Below are positions 15,497 to 23,085 of a stretch of 63,864 nt of DNA, piece by piece (position 1 is the first letter of the stretch; the number at the start of each line of letters is the position of its first letter). The notes under the pieces are model-generated. The model was given only the letters and a program-made list of their open reading frames with translations. It had not been told where the DNA came from and made no database searches. Source of the DNA: Oscillospiraceae bacterium (GTDB lineage: Bacteria > Bacillota > Clostridia > UMGS1810); contig SVJM01000010.1 in NCBI GenBank assembly GCA_015068975.1, forward strand, positions 1 through 63,864. Direction: 5' to 3'. Made by a program: the position numbers and the translations under genes.

Positions 15497-16519
15497 TTAT
15501 TGTTCTTCAGCATATTTTGCATTTGCTATCTTAACTGCTGTGTCATATACAGTCTCTGTTTCAGAGATCTTACAATATGCTCTGTACTTAAAGCCGTATT
15601 CAAGAGCTTCATCAACCAATGCAATTGCAAACTTCTGAGTATCACCTGCGAGTGTACCATAAGCTTTCAAAGGAACCCATCCGTCTCCTTTGCCCTCATC
15701 AATTTCGATACCAACTTCTATATATTCGTTAGGAAGTTTAACGTCATAAAGAACTGCAAACAACTTACCTGTTACATCTTCGCCATCTTCATCTGTGAAT
15801 GTATAGCTATCTTTGAAATAAATCTTGTTTTTATTAAATACAACACTTTGTACAGGAGTATAGCCGAAGTCACTTGTAAGATTAATACCTACTGCAGGAG
15901 CAGAATATGTACCTCCATTCCAAGTAACTGTTACAGTACCATCTGCTTCAGTAAAAGTAAATGGGTTGATTATTGAAACATTGCCATTTTCATTTATAAA
16001 TGCAGGAACATTAATTTCGTTATCACCTACTTTAGCCGTCAATGATGAGATCAACTTACTGTCTGCTGTTGCAGATACATTTCCAATGGTGATGATTTCA
16101 TCTGCAACCGGGAAATTATCGCTGTAAGATGAAGACAAAGAACCCCATACAAATGTTACAGATCCTTTATCTGAACCTTCAATCTTAGCGTAGTTTGAAA
16201 ATTCACTATCTACTTTTGCCATCTTGATCTCAAGACCATCAAGATTTGCGGTATCTGTAATGTAATCCTTGTCAAGTGTAGAACCTTCTGCTGTATACTG
16301 GTTTACATATACATCATTTACGCCGCTCTTAGCGTAGTATGTAACTTCATCACCTGTTGTAAGTCCTTTTACATATGTTGATACCTTAACAGTATTATCA
16401 TCCACATACATTGTGGTTGAGCTATAGTCTGCTGCGGATGCTGTAACTGTCATAGCAGCGAACATAGCTACTATCGCAACGAGAGCGATAAGTCTTTTTG
16501 CTAAATTTTTCTTAGACAT
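15497..16519 (-). CDS. Secreted protein of unknown function in the PqqD/S26 locus
   Basis: 340-residue exported protein. The signal peptide is about 1-29 (hydrophobic 'LIALVAIVAMFAAM', cleavage near 'ASA-ADYSS'). The mature part is acidic and beta-rich, with repeated short strands and Gly/Thr/Asn-rich turns ('NGNVSIINPFTFTEADGTVTVTW'). There are no transmembrane anchor, SLH repeat or sortase motif. I recognise no family. It lies between an S26-type peptidase gene and the 52-residue peptide gene, with AGGAGG before its ATG. The arrangement recalls SipW next to its fibre substrate TasA, but there is no sequence evidence for homology. It is the best candidate substrate of the neighbouring peptidase or carrier of the peptide. 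Confidence 0.75.
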   Translation of the reverse strand: MSKKNLAKRLIALVAIVAMFAAMTVTASAADYSSTTMYVDDNTVKVSTYVKGLTTGDEVTYYAKSGVNDVYVNQYTAEGSTLDKDYITDTANLDGLEIKMAKVDSEFSNYAKIEGSDKGSVTFVWGSLSSSYSDNFPVADEIITIGNVSATADSKLISSLTAKVGDNEINVPAFINENGNVSIINPFTFTEADGTVTVTWNGGTYSAPAVGINLTSDFGYTPVQSVVFNKNKIYFKDSYTFTDEDGEDVTGKLFAVLYDVKLPNEYIEVGIEIDEGKGDGWVPLKAYGTLAGDTQKFAIALVDEALEYGFKYRAYCKISETETVYDTAVKIANAKYAEEQ

Positions 16520-16615
16520 TTTCTTTTCCTCCTAATATTTACTTGTGTTATACAAGTTTTCAAAGCCTATGGCTATTTGAACTTTATATATTATAAGTAC
16601 CGAAGTACGTATAAC
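16520..16615 (-). other. Structured leader of the secreted-protein gene
   Basis: The 96-bp gap contains GTAC-CGAA-GTAC near the S26 stop codon, an imperfect hairpin TTCAAAGCC-TAT-GGCTATTTGAA, and CTTGT-GTTAT-ACAAG. The AGGAGG site and ATG follow on the minus strand. No clear -35/-10 pair was found, so the secreted-protein gene may be read from the pqqD promoter with processing here, or from a weak promoter. Confidence 0.4.
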
Positions 16616-17083
16616 CTACTTAATAAGCTTGTTCCTCAGTTTGCAGAAACGGAGCCACAATCCAATAATAAATGGTCTTAGCGGCATCATCGCTACCCAA
16701 AGTCGGGAATAGACTTTGTATAAGAAAGAGTTCACATTGATCTCTTTACCTCTTCTTATAATATATGTAGCCTTCGCAAGTATCTGCTCTGAAGATACTC
16801 CCGATTCCTTCTCGGTCTCGGAATCTCCTGCAAGTATGAATCCTGTCTTATCTTCACCCACTATACGGTGGAGTATGTAGGATCCATCCTGTCGCTGATA
16901 AAATATGATATCATACTTTCTGTATGAATCTGACTTCTCAATCAAAGCGTAATCCCTGGCGGGTCTGATAAGAGGATACATACTCACTCCCTTGACAGGA
17001 AGCTTAACTCTCCCACCGGACTTCAACGTATCCGTGAACAGTTCTGATATAGAATATATAGATGCAATCTTTTGCTTATCCAT
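16616..17083 (-). CDS. S24/S26-family peptidase (SipW/ER-type, Ser-His)
   Basis: 155-residue serine peptidase domain with box B 'VKGVSMYPLI' (Ser34), box D 'YILHRIVGED' (His72-Arg73, as in the Ser/His signal peptidases of the SipW/ER type), and box E-like 'LAGDSE' (86-89). One hydrophobic segment near the C-terminus (about 126-147) probably anchors it in the membrane. There is no N-terminal anchor. It starts three bases after the pqqD stop codon and is translationally coupled to it. Small S24/S26 peptidases next to PqqD and HprK-like genes are frequent in Clostridia peptide clusters. A role in cutting the 52-residue peptide or the secreted protein is inferred. Confidence 0.85.
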   Translation of the reverse strand: MDKQKIASIYSISELFTDTLKSGGRVKLPVKGVSMYPLIRPARDYALIEKSDSYRKYDIIFYQRQDGSYILHRIVGEDKTGFILAGDSETEKESGVSSEQILAKATYIIRRGKEINVNSFLYKVYSRLWVAMMPLRPFIIGLWLRFCKLRNKLIK

Positions 17084-17086
17084 AAC

Positions 17087-17350
17087 CTACTCAAGAATCT
17101 CCTTTTCAGAAAGAATAGCCACAAATTCCTCTACGTCACTTAAGGCTGTCTCAAAATCCACATCATACTCTTTGCAAAGAGCATCTGCAACAGCTTCACA
17201 TGTGAACTCTTCCTGCATCAATCCAAAAAGGAAAGCACCCGTCTCATTGGTGGTGATCATAGCACCGAAATCAAGAAATCTGTCATCCACAGGGACTATA
17301 CAGTAGTCTCCGACAACTTCCTTGACTATAAATCCCGGCTTAATCTTCAC
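17087..17350 (-). CDS. PqqD-family peptide chaperone
   Basis: 87-residue PqqD-like protein (RiPP recognition element fold: three beta strands then three helices). It has 'IVPVDDRFLDFGAMITTNETGAFLFGLM' as the usual strand-turn-helix segment and 'CKEYDVDFETALSDVEEFVAIL' as the C-terminal helices. PqqD proteins hold the leader of a precursor peptide and present it to a modifying enzyme. It is the first gene of the locus, with a consensus promoter at 17430-17458, a GTG start at 17350 and GGAGG nine bases upstream. No PqqE-type radical SAM gene is present in the window, which is unusual. The partner enzyme may be the HprK-like protein or may be encoded elsewhere. Confidence 0.92.
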   Translation of the reverse strand: MKIKPGFIVKEVVGDYCIVPVDDRFLDFGAMITTNETGAFLFGLMQEEFTCEAVADALCKEYDVDFETALSDVEEFVAILSEKEILE

Positions 17351-17429
17351 TGATGAAAACCTCCAAAAACCGCAGTAATAACGCTCAAATGAGCATACGA
17401 ATACCTATTTCCACAGTATTCATATATGA

Positions 17430-17458
17430 ATTATAATACAAAAAGTTCCAATTGTCAA
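17430..17458 (-). promoter_or_regulatory. Consensus promoter of the pqqD-S26 operon
   Basis: On the minus strand TTGACA, 17-bp spacer, TATAAT: both hexamers are perfect, suggesting strong constitutive or repressor-controlled expression. Confidence 0.9.
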
Positions 17459-17501
17459 TATACAATTTTAAATTTATTTAAATATTGTTTACAATTTGTT
17501 T

Positions 17502-18464
17502 TCATTTTTTTGAGCATATCATCGCCCAGTCTGATTTGGTATTTACTGTCAGAATATTGTACTCTTCGGACAACACTTTTCTGACCTCATCAAGTCTATC
17601 TGTAATGATACCGGAGCATATAAAATATCCGCCTTTTTTGAGAAGATTTTTTACCTTAGGTGCAAGAGGCATAATAACATCTGCCACGATATTTGCAACT
17701 ATTATATCATACTTCCTGTCTGATATTTCTTCCATAAGCTTATCATCCGAAAGAACATCTCCCGAAAGCACCTTAAGTTTATTCTTGTCGATATCATTGA
17801 GTTCGGCATTTTCATACACAACATGAACGCAATTTTCGTCAATATCAAGTGCTGTCACTTCTTCTGCACCCAGAAGAACGGATATAAGAGAAAGGATTCC
17901 GCTTCCACAGCCTACATCCAGTATACTGTCGCCTTTCTTCACGCACTTTTCCAGTTGTTCTATACACATAGATGTGGAATGATGCGCACCTGTTCCAAAG
18001 GTCATGCCCGGATTTATCTTAAACAGGATTCTGTCTGTTTGTCCCGCATCTTCCCACTGAGGACATACAAGGATTTTTTCTCCTATCTCTATAGGATGGA
18101 AATACTTTTTCCAATTATTACACCAGTCCTCATCTTTTACACTGTCATTGGTGACAACCAGTGATCCGAATACATTTTCTTCGTCCGTACTTTTAAGCTC
18201 GTCAATAAGAGAAACAAGGGTATCATATTTTGAAGAAAATTCCTCATCGTCTTCCATATATATAATAATCCTGGTTTCGCCCTTCATCTTTTCTACCAGT
18301 TCTTCTTCCACGAAGTCCCAGTACTTGGTATTATTCTCAAGAAATTCGTTAAATTCCTTTTCATCCTCTATTTCTATTCCGTAGATGCCCATATCATAAA
18401 GCACACCGCTGACAGGGGCAATTCCTTCATTTGTAGTATATATTGTAAGCTTGATATAATCCAT
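17502..18464 (-). CDS. prmA: Ribosomal protein L11 methyltransferase
   Basis: 320-residue class I SAM-dependent methyltransferase that trimethylates ribosomal protein L11. The N-terminal substrate-binding domain opens with 'MDYIKLTIYTTNEGIAPV'. The catalytic domain has motif I 'ILDVGCGSGILSL', preceded by 'FKINPGMTFGTGAHHSTSMC' as in PrmA, and motif IV-like 'DIIVANIVADVI'. I place the start at the ATG at 18464 because GGAGG lies just upstream. The reading frame extends 37 codons further without a ribosome site, and the promoter falls inside that extension. It diverges from sigG. Confidence 0.95.
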   Translation of the reverse strand: MDYIKLTIYTTNEGIAPVSGVLYDMGIYGIEIEDEKEFNEFLENNTKYWDFVEEELVEKMKGETRIIIYMEDDEEFSSKYDTLVSLIDELKSTDEENVFGSLVVTNDSVKDEDWCNNWKKYFHPIEIGEKILVCPQWEDAGQTDRILFKINPGMTFGTGAHHSTSMCIEQLEKCVKKGDSILDVGCGSGILSLISVLLGAEEVTALDIDENCVHVVYENAELNDIDKNKLKVLSGDVLSDDKLMEEISDRKYDIIVANIVADVIMPLAPKVKNLLKKGGYFICSGIITDRLDEVRKVLSEEYNILTVNTKSDWAMICSKK

Positions 18465-18491
18465 AATATCCTCCATCAAATTAGTACTTAC

Positions 18492-18520
18492 ATTATATAA
18501 ATATGTGTGAAATTTGTCAA
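18492..18520 (-). promoter_or_regulatory. Promoter of prmA
   Basis: On the minus strand TTGACA, 17-bp spacer, TATAAT; both hexamers are perfect. It fixes the prmA start at 18464, downstream of the longest reading frame. Confidence 0.88.
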
Positions 18521-18590
18521 CAGCATATCGGTATAATATATGGTATTTGGTGGGATAATTTTTGTATAAGCACATAAGGAGACGGATACA

Positions 18591-19358
18591 ATGAACAAGG
18601 TAGAAATATGTGGTGTAAACACTTCGAAGCTCCCTACTCTCACAAACGAAGAAAAAACAAAACTTTTTGAAGAAATCAAAAAGGGAAATCTGAATGCAAG
18701 AGAAGAATTTGTAAAGGGTAACCTGAGGCTTGTATTATCAGTGATACAGAGATTTTCAAACAGAGGAGAAAATGTGGACGACCTGTTTCAGGTGGGTTGC
18801 ATTGGGCTGATTAAATCCATAGACAATTTCGACACAAGTCTCAATGTGAAATTTTCCACTTATGCGGTACCTATGATAATCGGAGAAATCCGAAGATACT
18901 TAAGAGACAACAATTCTATCCGTGTGAGCAGATCGCTAAGAGATATAGCATACAAAGCACTTCAGGCAAAGGAAAAACTCACTGCCGAAAATGAAAAAGA
19001 ACCTACAGTATCAGACATTGCTAAGCTTATTGGCATAGCCAAGGAAGATGTGGTATTTGCCCTTGATGCAATACAGGACCCTGTATCACTGTATGAGCCT
19101 GTATATAATGACGGTGGGGATGCTATATATGTAATGGATCAGATAGGCGATGACAAAAACAATGACGAAAGCTGGATAGAAGAAATATCTCTTAAGGAAG
19201 CGATGAAAAGGCTTAACAGCCGAGAAAAAAGAATAGTGTCCTTGAGGTTTTTTAAAGGGAAAACACAAATGGAAGTGGCTGATGAAATAGGTATATCGCA
19301 GGCACAGGTATCCCGACTGGAGAAGAGTGCAATGGAGCATATGAAAAAGTATATGTGA
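18591..19358 (+). CDS. sigG: RNA polymerase sporulation sigma factor SigG
   Basis: 255-residue sigma-70-family factor. The N-terminal 'NKVEICGVNTSKLPTLTNEE' is diagnostic of SigG, the late forespore factor. Region 2 ('GNLRLVLSVIQRF', 'DDLFQVGCIGLIKSIDNFD', 'FSTYAVPMIIGEIRRYLRDN') and region 4 ('MEVADEIGISQAQVSRLEKSA') are intact. The ATG follows AAGGAGACGG. In most spore formers sigG follows spoIIGA and sigE; here it stands alone between prmA and repeats. Its presence shows a sporulating lineage. I could not fix a forespore-type promoter. A hairpin at 19445-19472 is its likely terminator. Confidence 0.96.
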   Translation: MNKVEICGVNTSKLPTLTNEEKTKLFEEIKKGNLNAREEFVKGNLRLVLSVIQRFSNRGENVDDLFQVGCIGLIKSIDNFDTSLNVKFSTYAVPMIIGEIRRYLRDNNSIRVSRSLRDIAYKALQAKEKLTAENEKEPTVSDIAKLIGIAKEDVVFALDAIQDPVSLYEPVYNDGGDAIYVMDQIGDDKNNDESWIEEISLKEAMKRLNSREKRIVSLRFFKGKTQMEVADEIGISQAQVSRLEKSAMEHMKKYM

Positions 19359-19387
19359 TTTGGAAGGTAAAAATGGCTTGAGCCACA

Positions 19388-19753
19388 TTCCGGAAAGAAT
19401 TTATATTTTTTCAACTGTAATTCTGTTGTTATCTTTTGTCGGTTGAAAACCATCTTATCACAGATGGTTTTCTTTGTTTCTGTTCCGGAATGTTACGCAC
19501 AAACATTCACCTGCGCTGTATCACATACAGCTTTGGTTCTGTTTGCACGTCTCAAACAATTTTTCCTCTTCCAAATATTCTCCCGGTAAAAATAGTCTGA
19601 GCCATATTCCGGAATGGATTTATTTTTTTGCAATTGTAATTCTGTTGTTATCTTTTGTCGGTTGAAAACCATCTTATCACAGATGGTTTTCTTTGTTTCT
19701 GTTCCGGAATGGATTTATTTTTTTGCAATTGTAATTCTGTTGTTATCTTTTGT
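19388..19753. repeat. 95-bp repeat downstream of sigG, three copies
   Basis: Copy 1 is 19388-19482, copy 2 is 19607-19701, and copy 3 (partial) is 19702-19753. Each begins TTCCGGAA and holds TGTAATTCTGTTGTTATCTT. Copies 1 and 2 also hold the hairpin GAAAACCATC-TTATCACA-GATGGTTTTC. Copies 2 and 3 are in direct tandem. The two open reading frames here arise from the repeat and have no coding support. The 124 bp between copies 1 and 2 include GCTGTAT-CAC-ATACAGC (19515-19531), a relative of the hairpin at 57557. Confidence 0.9.
19445..19472 (+). terminator. Hairpin of repeat copy 1, probable sigG terminator
   Basis: Ten-base-pair stem GAAAACCATC / GATGGTTTTC, followed by TTTGTTTC. It lies 87 bp after the sigG stop codon. 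The same hairpin recurs in copy 2 at 19664-19691. Confidence 0.6.
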
Positions 19754-19764
19754 AATCAACAAAA

Positions 19765-19794
19765 CCCGCCTTTATGCAAATACACAAAGGCGGG
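19765..19794 (-). terminator. Terminator of the dnaD-dnaI-like operon
   Basis: Stem CCCGCCTTT / AAAGGCGGG, followed by TTTTGTTG on the minus strand, eight bases past the stop codon of the loader gene. Confidence 0.85.
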
Positions 19795-19801
19795 CAATTA
19801 T

Positions 19802-20782
19802 TTATTTTGTACGGTTATCTTCCCCAATTAAATTAAGTACAATGTAATTTCCTGCTATTCTTGATGAAATTCTTTCCGAATACACCGTTGCGATTTCACC
19901 AAGTGAAAGATTTGTACTAATGATAGTCTTTTTGCCGGTCTGATAACGGGTATTAAGGATATCAAAAAGCACTGCCTGAGAGTTGGAATTGATAAACTCT
20001 GTACCAAGATCGTCTATTATCAGTAAATCAGCGTCATATATAAGATCATACTCCGCCTTATACTTATCTCTGGGCACTCTGTTGAATTTGTAATCATCCA
20101 CAAATCCAAACAAACGGTATGCACTGTGATACAGCACTGCAATACCCTTCTCCATAAGGCAATTGGTAATACAGCTTGTGATAAATGTCTTGCCCACCCC
20201 TGTATTTCCGTAGATAAAGAGACTTCTCTTTTCTTCTTCGAAATTGTCACAGAAATTTTTGCAGGCGATATATGCCGCATTGGCTGCCATTCTGGGAGAT
20301 ATGCCGATTTCCGTTTTGATATCTGCCGAATAGAAATCAAGGTTGAATTTGTCGAAAGTATCATCTTTATTAAGCAGGGAAATTGTAGATTTTGAATACA
20401 CGTATTCTGCAATTTTTTTCTTAAGACAGATACACATCTTACCATCCTTAAATCCTGTATCGGAACATTCCTCACAGGCATATTTCGGCTTGGCATAATC
20501 CTCAGAAATACCATATTTTTCAAGATATGCTTTTTTCTGTGCCTTAAGGGTATTCAGTGTATCCACCATTTCTTTGGCAACATCTTCAACAGTTCTGCCT
20601 GTTTCGGTAATTTTGTACGCAGTTTTCAGTGCAGTAAGAGATATTTCCTTATCCACTTCTTCTATCTGAGGATAAAGAGCATATATTCTGTTTTTTTCGT
20701 TCTGAGCATCCTGTTCTCTTGCTGCTCTCTCTCTTGAAAGCTGTTCCTTTAATTCTCTCAATGCTTCACTATCAATATTCAT
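19802..20782 (-). CDS. DnaC/DnaI-like replicative helicase loader ATPase
   Basis: 326-residue AAA+ ATPase of the DnaC/DnaI group, which loads the replicative helicase at origins. The N-terminal half has a charged coiled coil and a zinc-binding cluster 'CEECSDTGFKDGKMCICL' (about 104-121). The C-terminal AAA+ domain has Walker A 'GNTGVGKTF', Walker B 'LLIIDDLG', sensor 1 'IISTNLS' and the arginine-rich 'SERISSRI'. It lies 20 bp after a DnaD-domain gene, the usual Clostridia primosome pair. The start follows GAAGGTGA. Terminator at 19765-19794. Confidence 0.9.
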   Translation of the reverse strand: MNIDSEALRELKEQLSRERAAREQDAQNEKNRIYALYPQIEEVDKEISLTALKTAYKITETGRTVEDVAKEMVDTLNTLKAQKKAYLEKYGISEDYAKPKYACEECSDTGFKDGKMCICLKKKIAEYVYSKSTISLLNKDDTFDKFNLDFYSADIKTEIGISPRMAANAAYIACKNFCDNFEEEKRSLFIYGNTGVGKTFITSCITNCLMEKGIAVLYHSAYRLFGFVDDYKFNRVPRDKYKAEYDLIYDADLLIIDDLGTEFINSNSQAVLFDILNTRYQTGKKTIISTNLSLGEIATVYSERISSRIAGNYIVLNLIGEDNRTK

Positions 20783-20802
20783 GGCATTTCACCTTCTTTA
20801 TA

Positions 20803-21774
20803 TTATTTTTTCGCAAGGACTTCTATTTGTTTCTTAAGAAGCTCTTTTTCTCTATCGGTCATTTTTCTTTCTGAAGAGAAATTATTAAAACTTGTTTTTG
20901 GTTTTCTGATCGGTTCTTTTACTTCAGGCTTAGCACCTGTCACAATAGACACAAGCACCTTATTCATATACTGATAGGAAAGCTTGGAAGTATTTAATAT
21001 TGTGATATCATAGGCTTCTTTAATCTGATCAAGGGTTGCTTTAAGATTATTAAGCCAGTCATTTATGTATTTCATTTCCGAATCGGTAAACTTTCTCCCT
21101 GATATCTGGAGAATCTTCTTTATCTCACCAAGGGTTTCATTCTGCTCCTTAAGTGCATTAAGATGCTCCTGTGCTGCAGCAAAAGTGGTTATCCCGCTTT
21201 CTGACCAATTGATTGCTACCTTTTCCATATATCTCATACTGGTCTTATCCATAGTGGTACAATATTCCACAATCACCAGTATAACATCTGCCGGCAAAGA
21301 AAGATAATCATAAAAACCATAAAGGGTCTTCATTTCCGACGGCGAAAGGGGTCTTCCGAAGATACTCTCTGCCACCTTATACATCTGAGCAAGATCAGCA
21401 TTGGCTTTGATTGTAGAATCAATCTCTCTGGCAGTATAAACAGGCTTCTTAAAAGCAACTTCCTTTTCCTTCTTTGGCTCCTGAGAAGCTATGTCACAAA
21501 ACTCCAGAGTATAGTCATCGTTCTTTTTCAAAAACTTCACTACCCCCTGAGTGTCCCAGTATTCCAGCGCATTTACAACATCACTCTCCAGAAGTTGAAG
21601 ACTTTTTGCAATTTTTCCAAGAGAAAACTCCTTGGAATCATCAAAACTCAGTCTCAATGCATAAATATATACCTTCACATATGTAGGATTTGCCTGACAC
21701 ATATACTTATCCACAAACTGAACCGACAAGGGCAGCTCCTGAATCTTATTTAAATTTATCTTTAGTCCTGCCAT
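20803..21774 (-). CDS. DnaD/DnaB-domain replication initiation protein
   Basis: 323-residue primosome protein. The N-terminal winged-helix region ('LSVQFVDKYMCQANPTYVKVYIYALR', residues about 15-90) is followed by two DnaD-type helical domains ('VAESIFGRPLSPSEMKTLYGFYDYLSLPADVIL' type and 'ISGRKFTDSEMKYINDWL'). These motifs are shown only in part, by family logic. Such proteins help open the origin and recruit the loader encoded just downstream. I use the ATG at 21774 (MAGLKIN), with CGGAGAAAG upstream; the frame extends 17 codons further without support. Divergent from ddl. Confidence 0.87.
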   Translation of the reverse strand: MAGLKINLNKIQELPLSVQFVDKYMCQANPTYVKVYIYALRLSFDDSKEFSLGKIAKSLQLLESDVVNALEYWDTQGVVKFLKKNDDYTLEFCDIASQEPKKEKEVAFKKPVYTAREIDSTIKANADLAQMYKVAESIFGRPLSPSEMKTLYGFYDYLSLPADVILVIVEYCTTMDKTSMRYMEKVAINWSESGITTFAAAQEHLNALKEQNETLGEIKKILQISGRKFTDSEMKYINDWLNNLKATLDQIKEAYDITILNTSKLSYQYMNKVLVSIVTGAKPEVKEPIRKPKTSFNNFSSERKMTDREKELLKKQIEVLAKK

Positions 21775-21923
21775 TTTTCTTTCTCCGTTTTTATCATTAA
21801 AAATCATTATATAACGATGTTTCACATTGCAGATTTAATCTTATCATCCTTATTCTATCATAAATAATAAAAAGATGACAATGTTTTTTTGAAAATTTGT
21901 ATAAATTTTTTTATTAATAGTAT

Positions 21924-21951
21924 TTGATTTTGTGATTATTTATGATATACT
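21924..21951 (+). promoter_or_regulatory. Promoter of the ddl-murI operon
   Basis: TTGATT, 16-bp spacer, TATACT, 43 bp before the ddl ATG, which follows CGGAGGTG. Confidence 0.6.
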
Positions 21952-21993
21952 ATTATGTAATGTAAATTTTTTATTATTTTCGGAGGTGCATTT

Positions 21994-23061
21994 ATGTCAG
22001 AAAAACTCAATCTCTGTGTTCTGTTTGGCGGAGAATCCACTGAATATGAAATTTCTTTGAGATCCGTCACATCAGTGCTTGAAAATCTCGACAAGAATAA
22101 ATACAATATAACCACCATAGGTATCACACGTGACGGTAAATGGCGTCTCTTTGACAAGGACACAAGTCTTATAATAAACAACAACTGGTATTCAGATGAT
22201 CTTAAGAAAGCATCGCCTGATTTGGGAGAAAAAGACAGCTCATTTATCATAACAGACAATGAGGGCAATGTCTCAAAAATCAAGACGGATATAGTATTTC
22301 CTGTACTCCATGGTGCAAATGGCGAAGACGGCAAACTTCAGGGGATGCTTGAAATGGCAGGAATGAAATATGTAGGCGTAGGTGTACTGTGCTCCTGCGT
22401 AAGCATGGACAAAGCATATACAAAGATTGTATTCAAAGAAGCAGGCATTGATCAGGCTGACTGGGTGACAATAAACGACTATGAGCTTTCAGATCTTGAA
22501 GCGATCATGGATAGATGCGAGAAAAAGCTGGGCTATCCTATGTTTGTCAAGCCTTCAAATGCAGGCTCATCCATTGGCATAGGCAAAGCCAAAACAAGAG
22601 AAGAACTTGAAACTGCAATCAGATCAGCATTTACATATGACAGAAGAATCATTGTAGAAGAATTCTTACAGGGAAGAGAAGTGGAATGTGCCGTAATGGG
22701 TACAAGAGGTAATATCAAGGCCTCCTGCGTAGGTGAAATACTTGCTGCAAACGAATTCTATGATTTCGAAGCAAAATACTCCGACAAGGTAGAAAGCGGA
22801 CTTGTAATCCCTGCAAAGTTTGAAAACAACTGCGAAGAAAAAATCCGCAATCTTGCAATAAAAGCATTTAACGCACTTGATGGAAAGGGCCTTTCAAGAG
22901 TGGACTTCTTCTGTGACGACAAAAATGATATTATCAGAATCAACGAAATAAACACTCTTCCGGGATTTACAAGTATAAGTATGTATCCGAAGCTCTTTAT
23001 GAATGAGGGTATGTCTTATGCAGAAATTCTTGATAATGTAATAGAATTCGGTTTGAAATAA
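21994..23061 (+). CDS. ddl: D-alanine--D-alanine ligase
   Basis: 355-residue ATP-grasp enzyme that makes D-Ala-D-Ala for peptidoglycan. It has 'VLFGGESTEYEISLRSV', the ATP-grasp segment 'GYPMFVKPSNAGSSIGI', 'VEEFLQGREVECAVMG' and the metal-binding 'INEINTLPGFTSISMYPKLF'. The omega loop reads 'FYDFEAKY'. The Tyr in this KY pair is typical of D-Ala-D-Ala ligases, as opposed to the His of VanA-type D-Ala-D-Lac ligases, so normal vancomycin-susceptible chemistry is expected. It is the first of a likely operon ddl-murI-ywiB-argS, separated by only 24 bp from murI. Confidence 0.96.
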   Translation: MSEKLNLCVLFGGESTEYEISLRSVTSVLENLDKNKYNITTIGITRDGKWRLFDKDTSLIINNNWYSDDLKKASPDLGEKDSSFIITDNEGNVSKIKTDIVFPVLHGANGEDGKLQGMLEMAGMKYVGVGVLCSCVSMDKAYTKIVFKEAGIDQADWVTINDYELSDLEAIMDRCEKKLGYPMFVKPSNAGSSIGIGKAKTREELETAIRSAFTYDRRIIVEEFLQGREVECAVMGTRGNIKASCVGEILAANEFYDFEAKYSDKVESGLVIPAKFENNCEEKIRNLAIKAFNALDGKGLSRVDFFCDDKNDIIRINEINTLPGFTSISMYPKLFMNEGMSYAEILDNVIEFGLK

Positions 23062-23085
23062 ACCATTTACAGAGAGGAAACTTAA

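Noticed and set aside
18521..18590. SigF/SigG-type promoter before sigG
   Set aside because: GTATA and GGGATAATTT can be spaced 16 bp apart, but the match to the forespore consensus is too weak to call.
19474..19847. Two overlapping open frames in the sigG downstream region
   Set aside because: Both derive from the 95-bp repeat units, encode the same low-complexity peptide twice and lack ribosome sites.
21994..23061. VanA-type D-Ala-D-Lac ligase
   Set aside because: The omega loop has EAKY rather than the His of Van ligases, and no vanH, vanX or vanRS genes are near.
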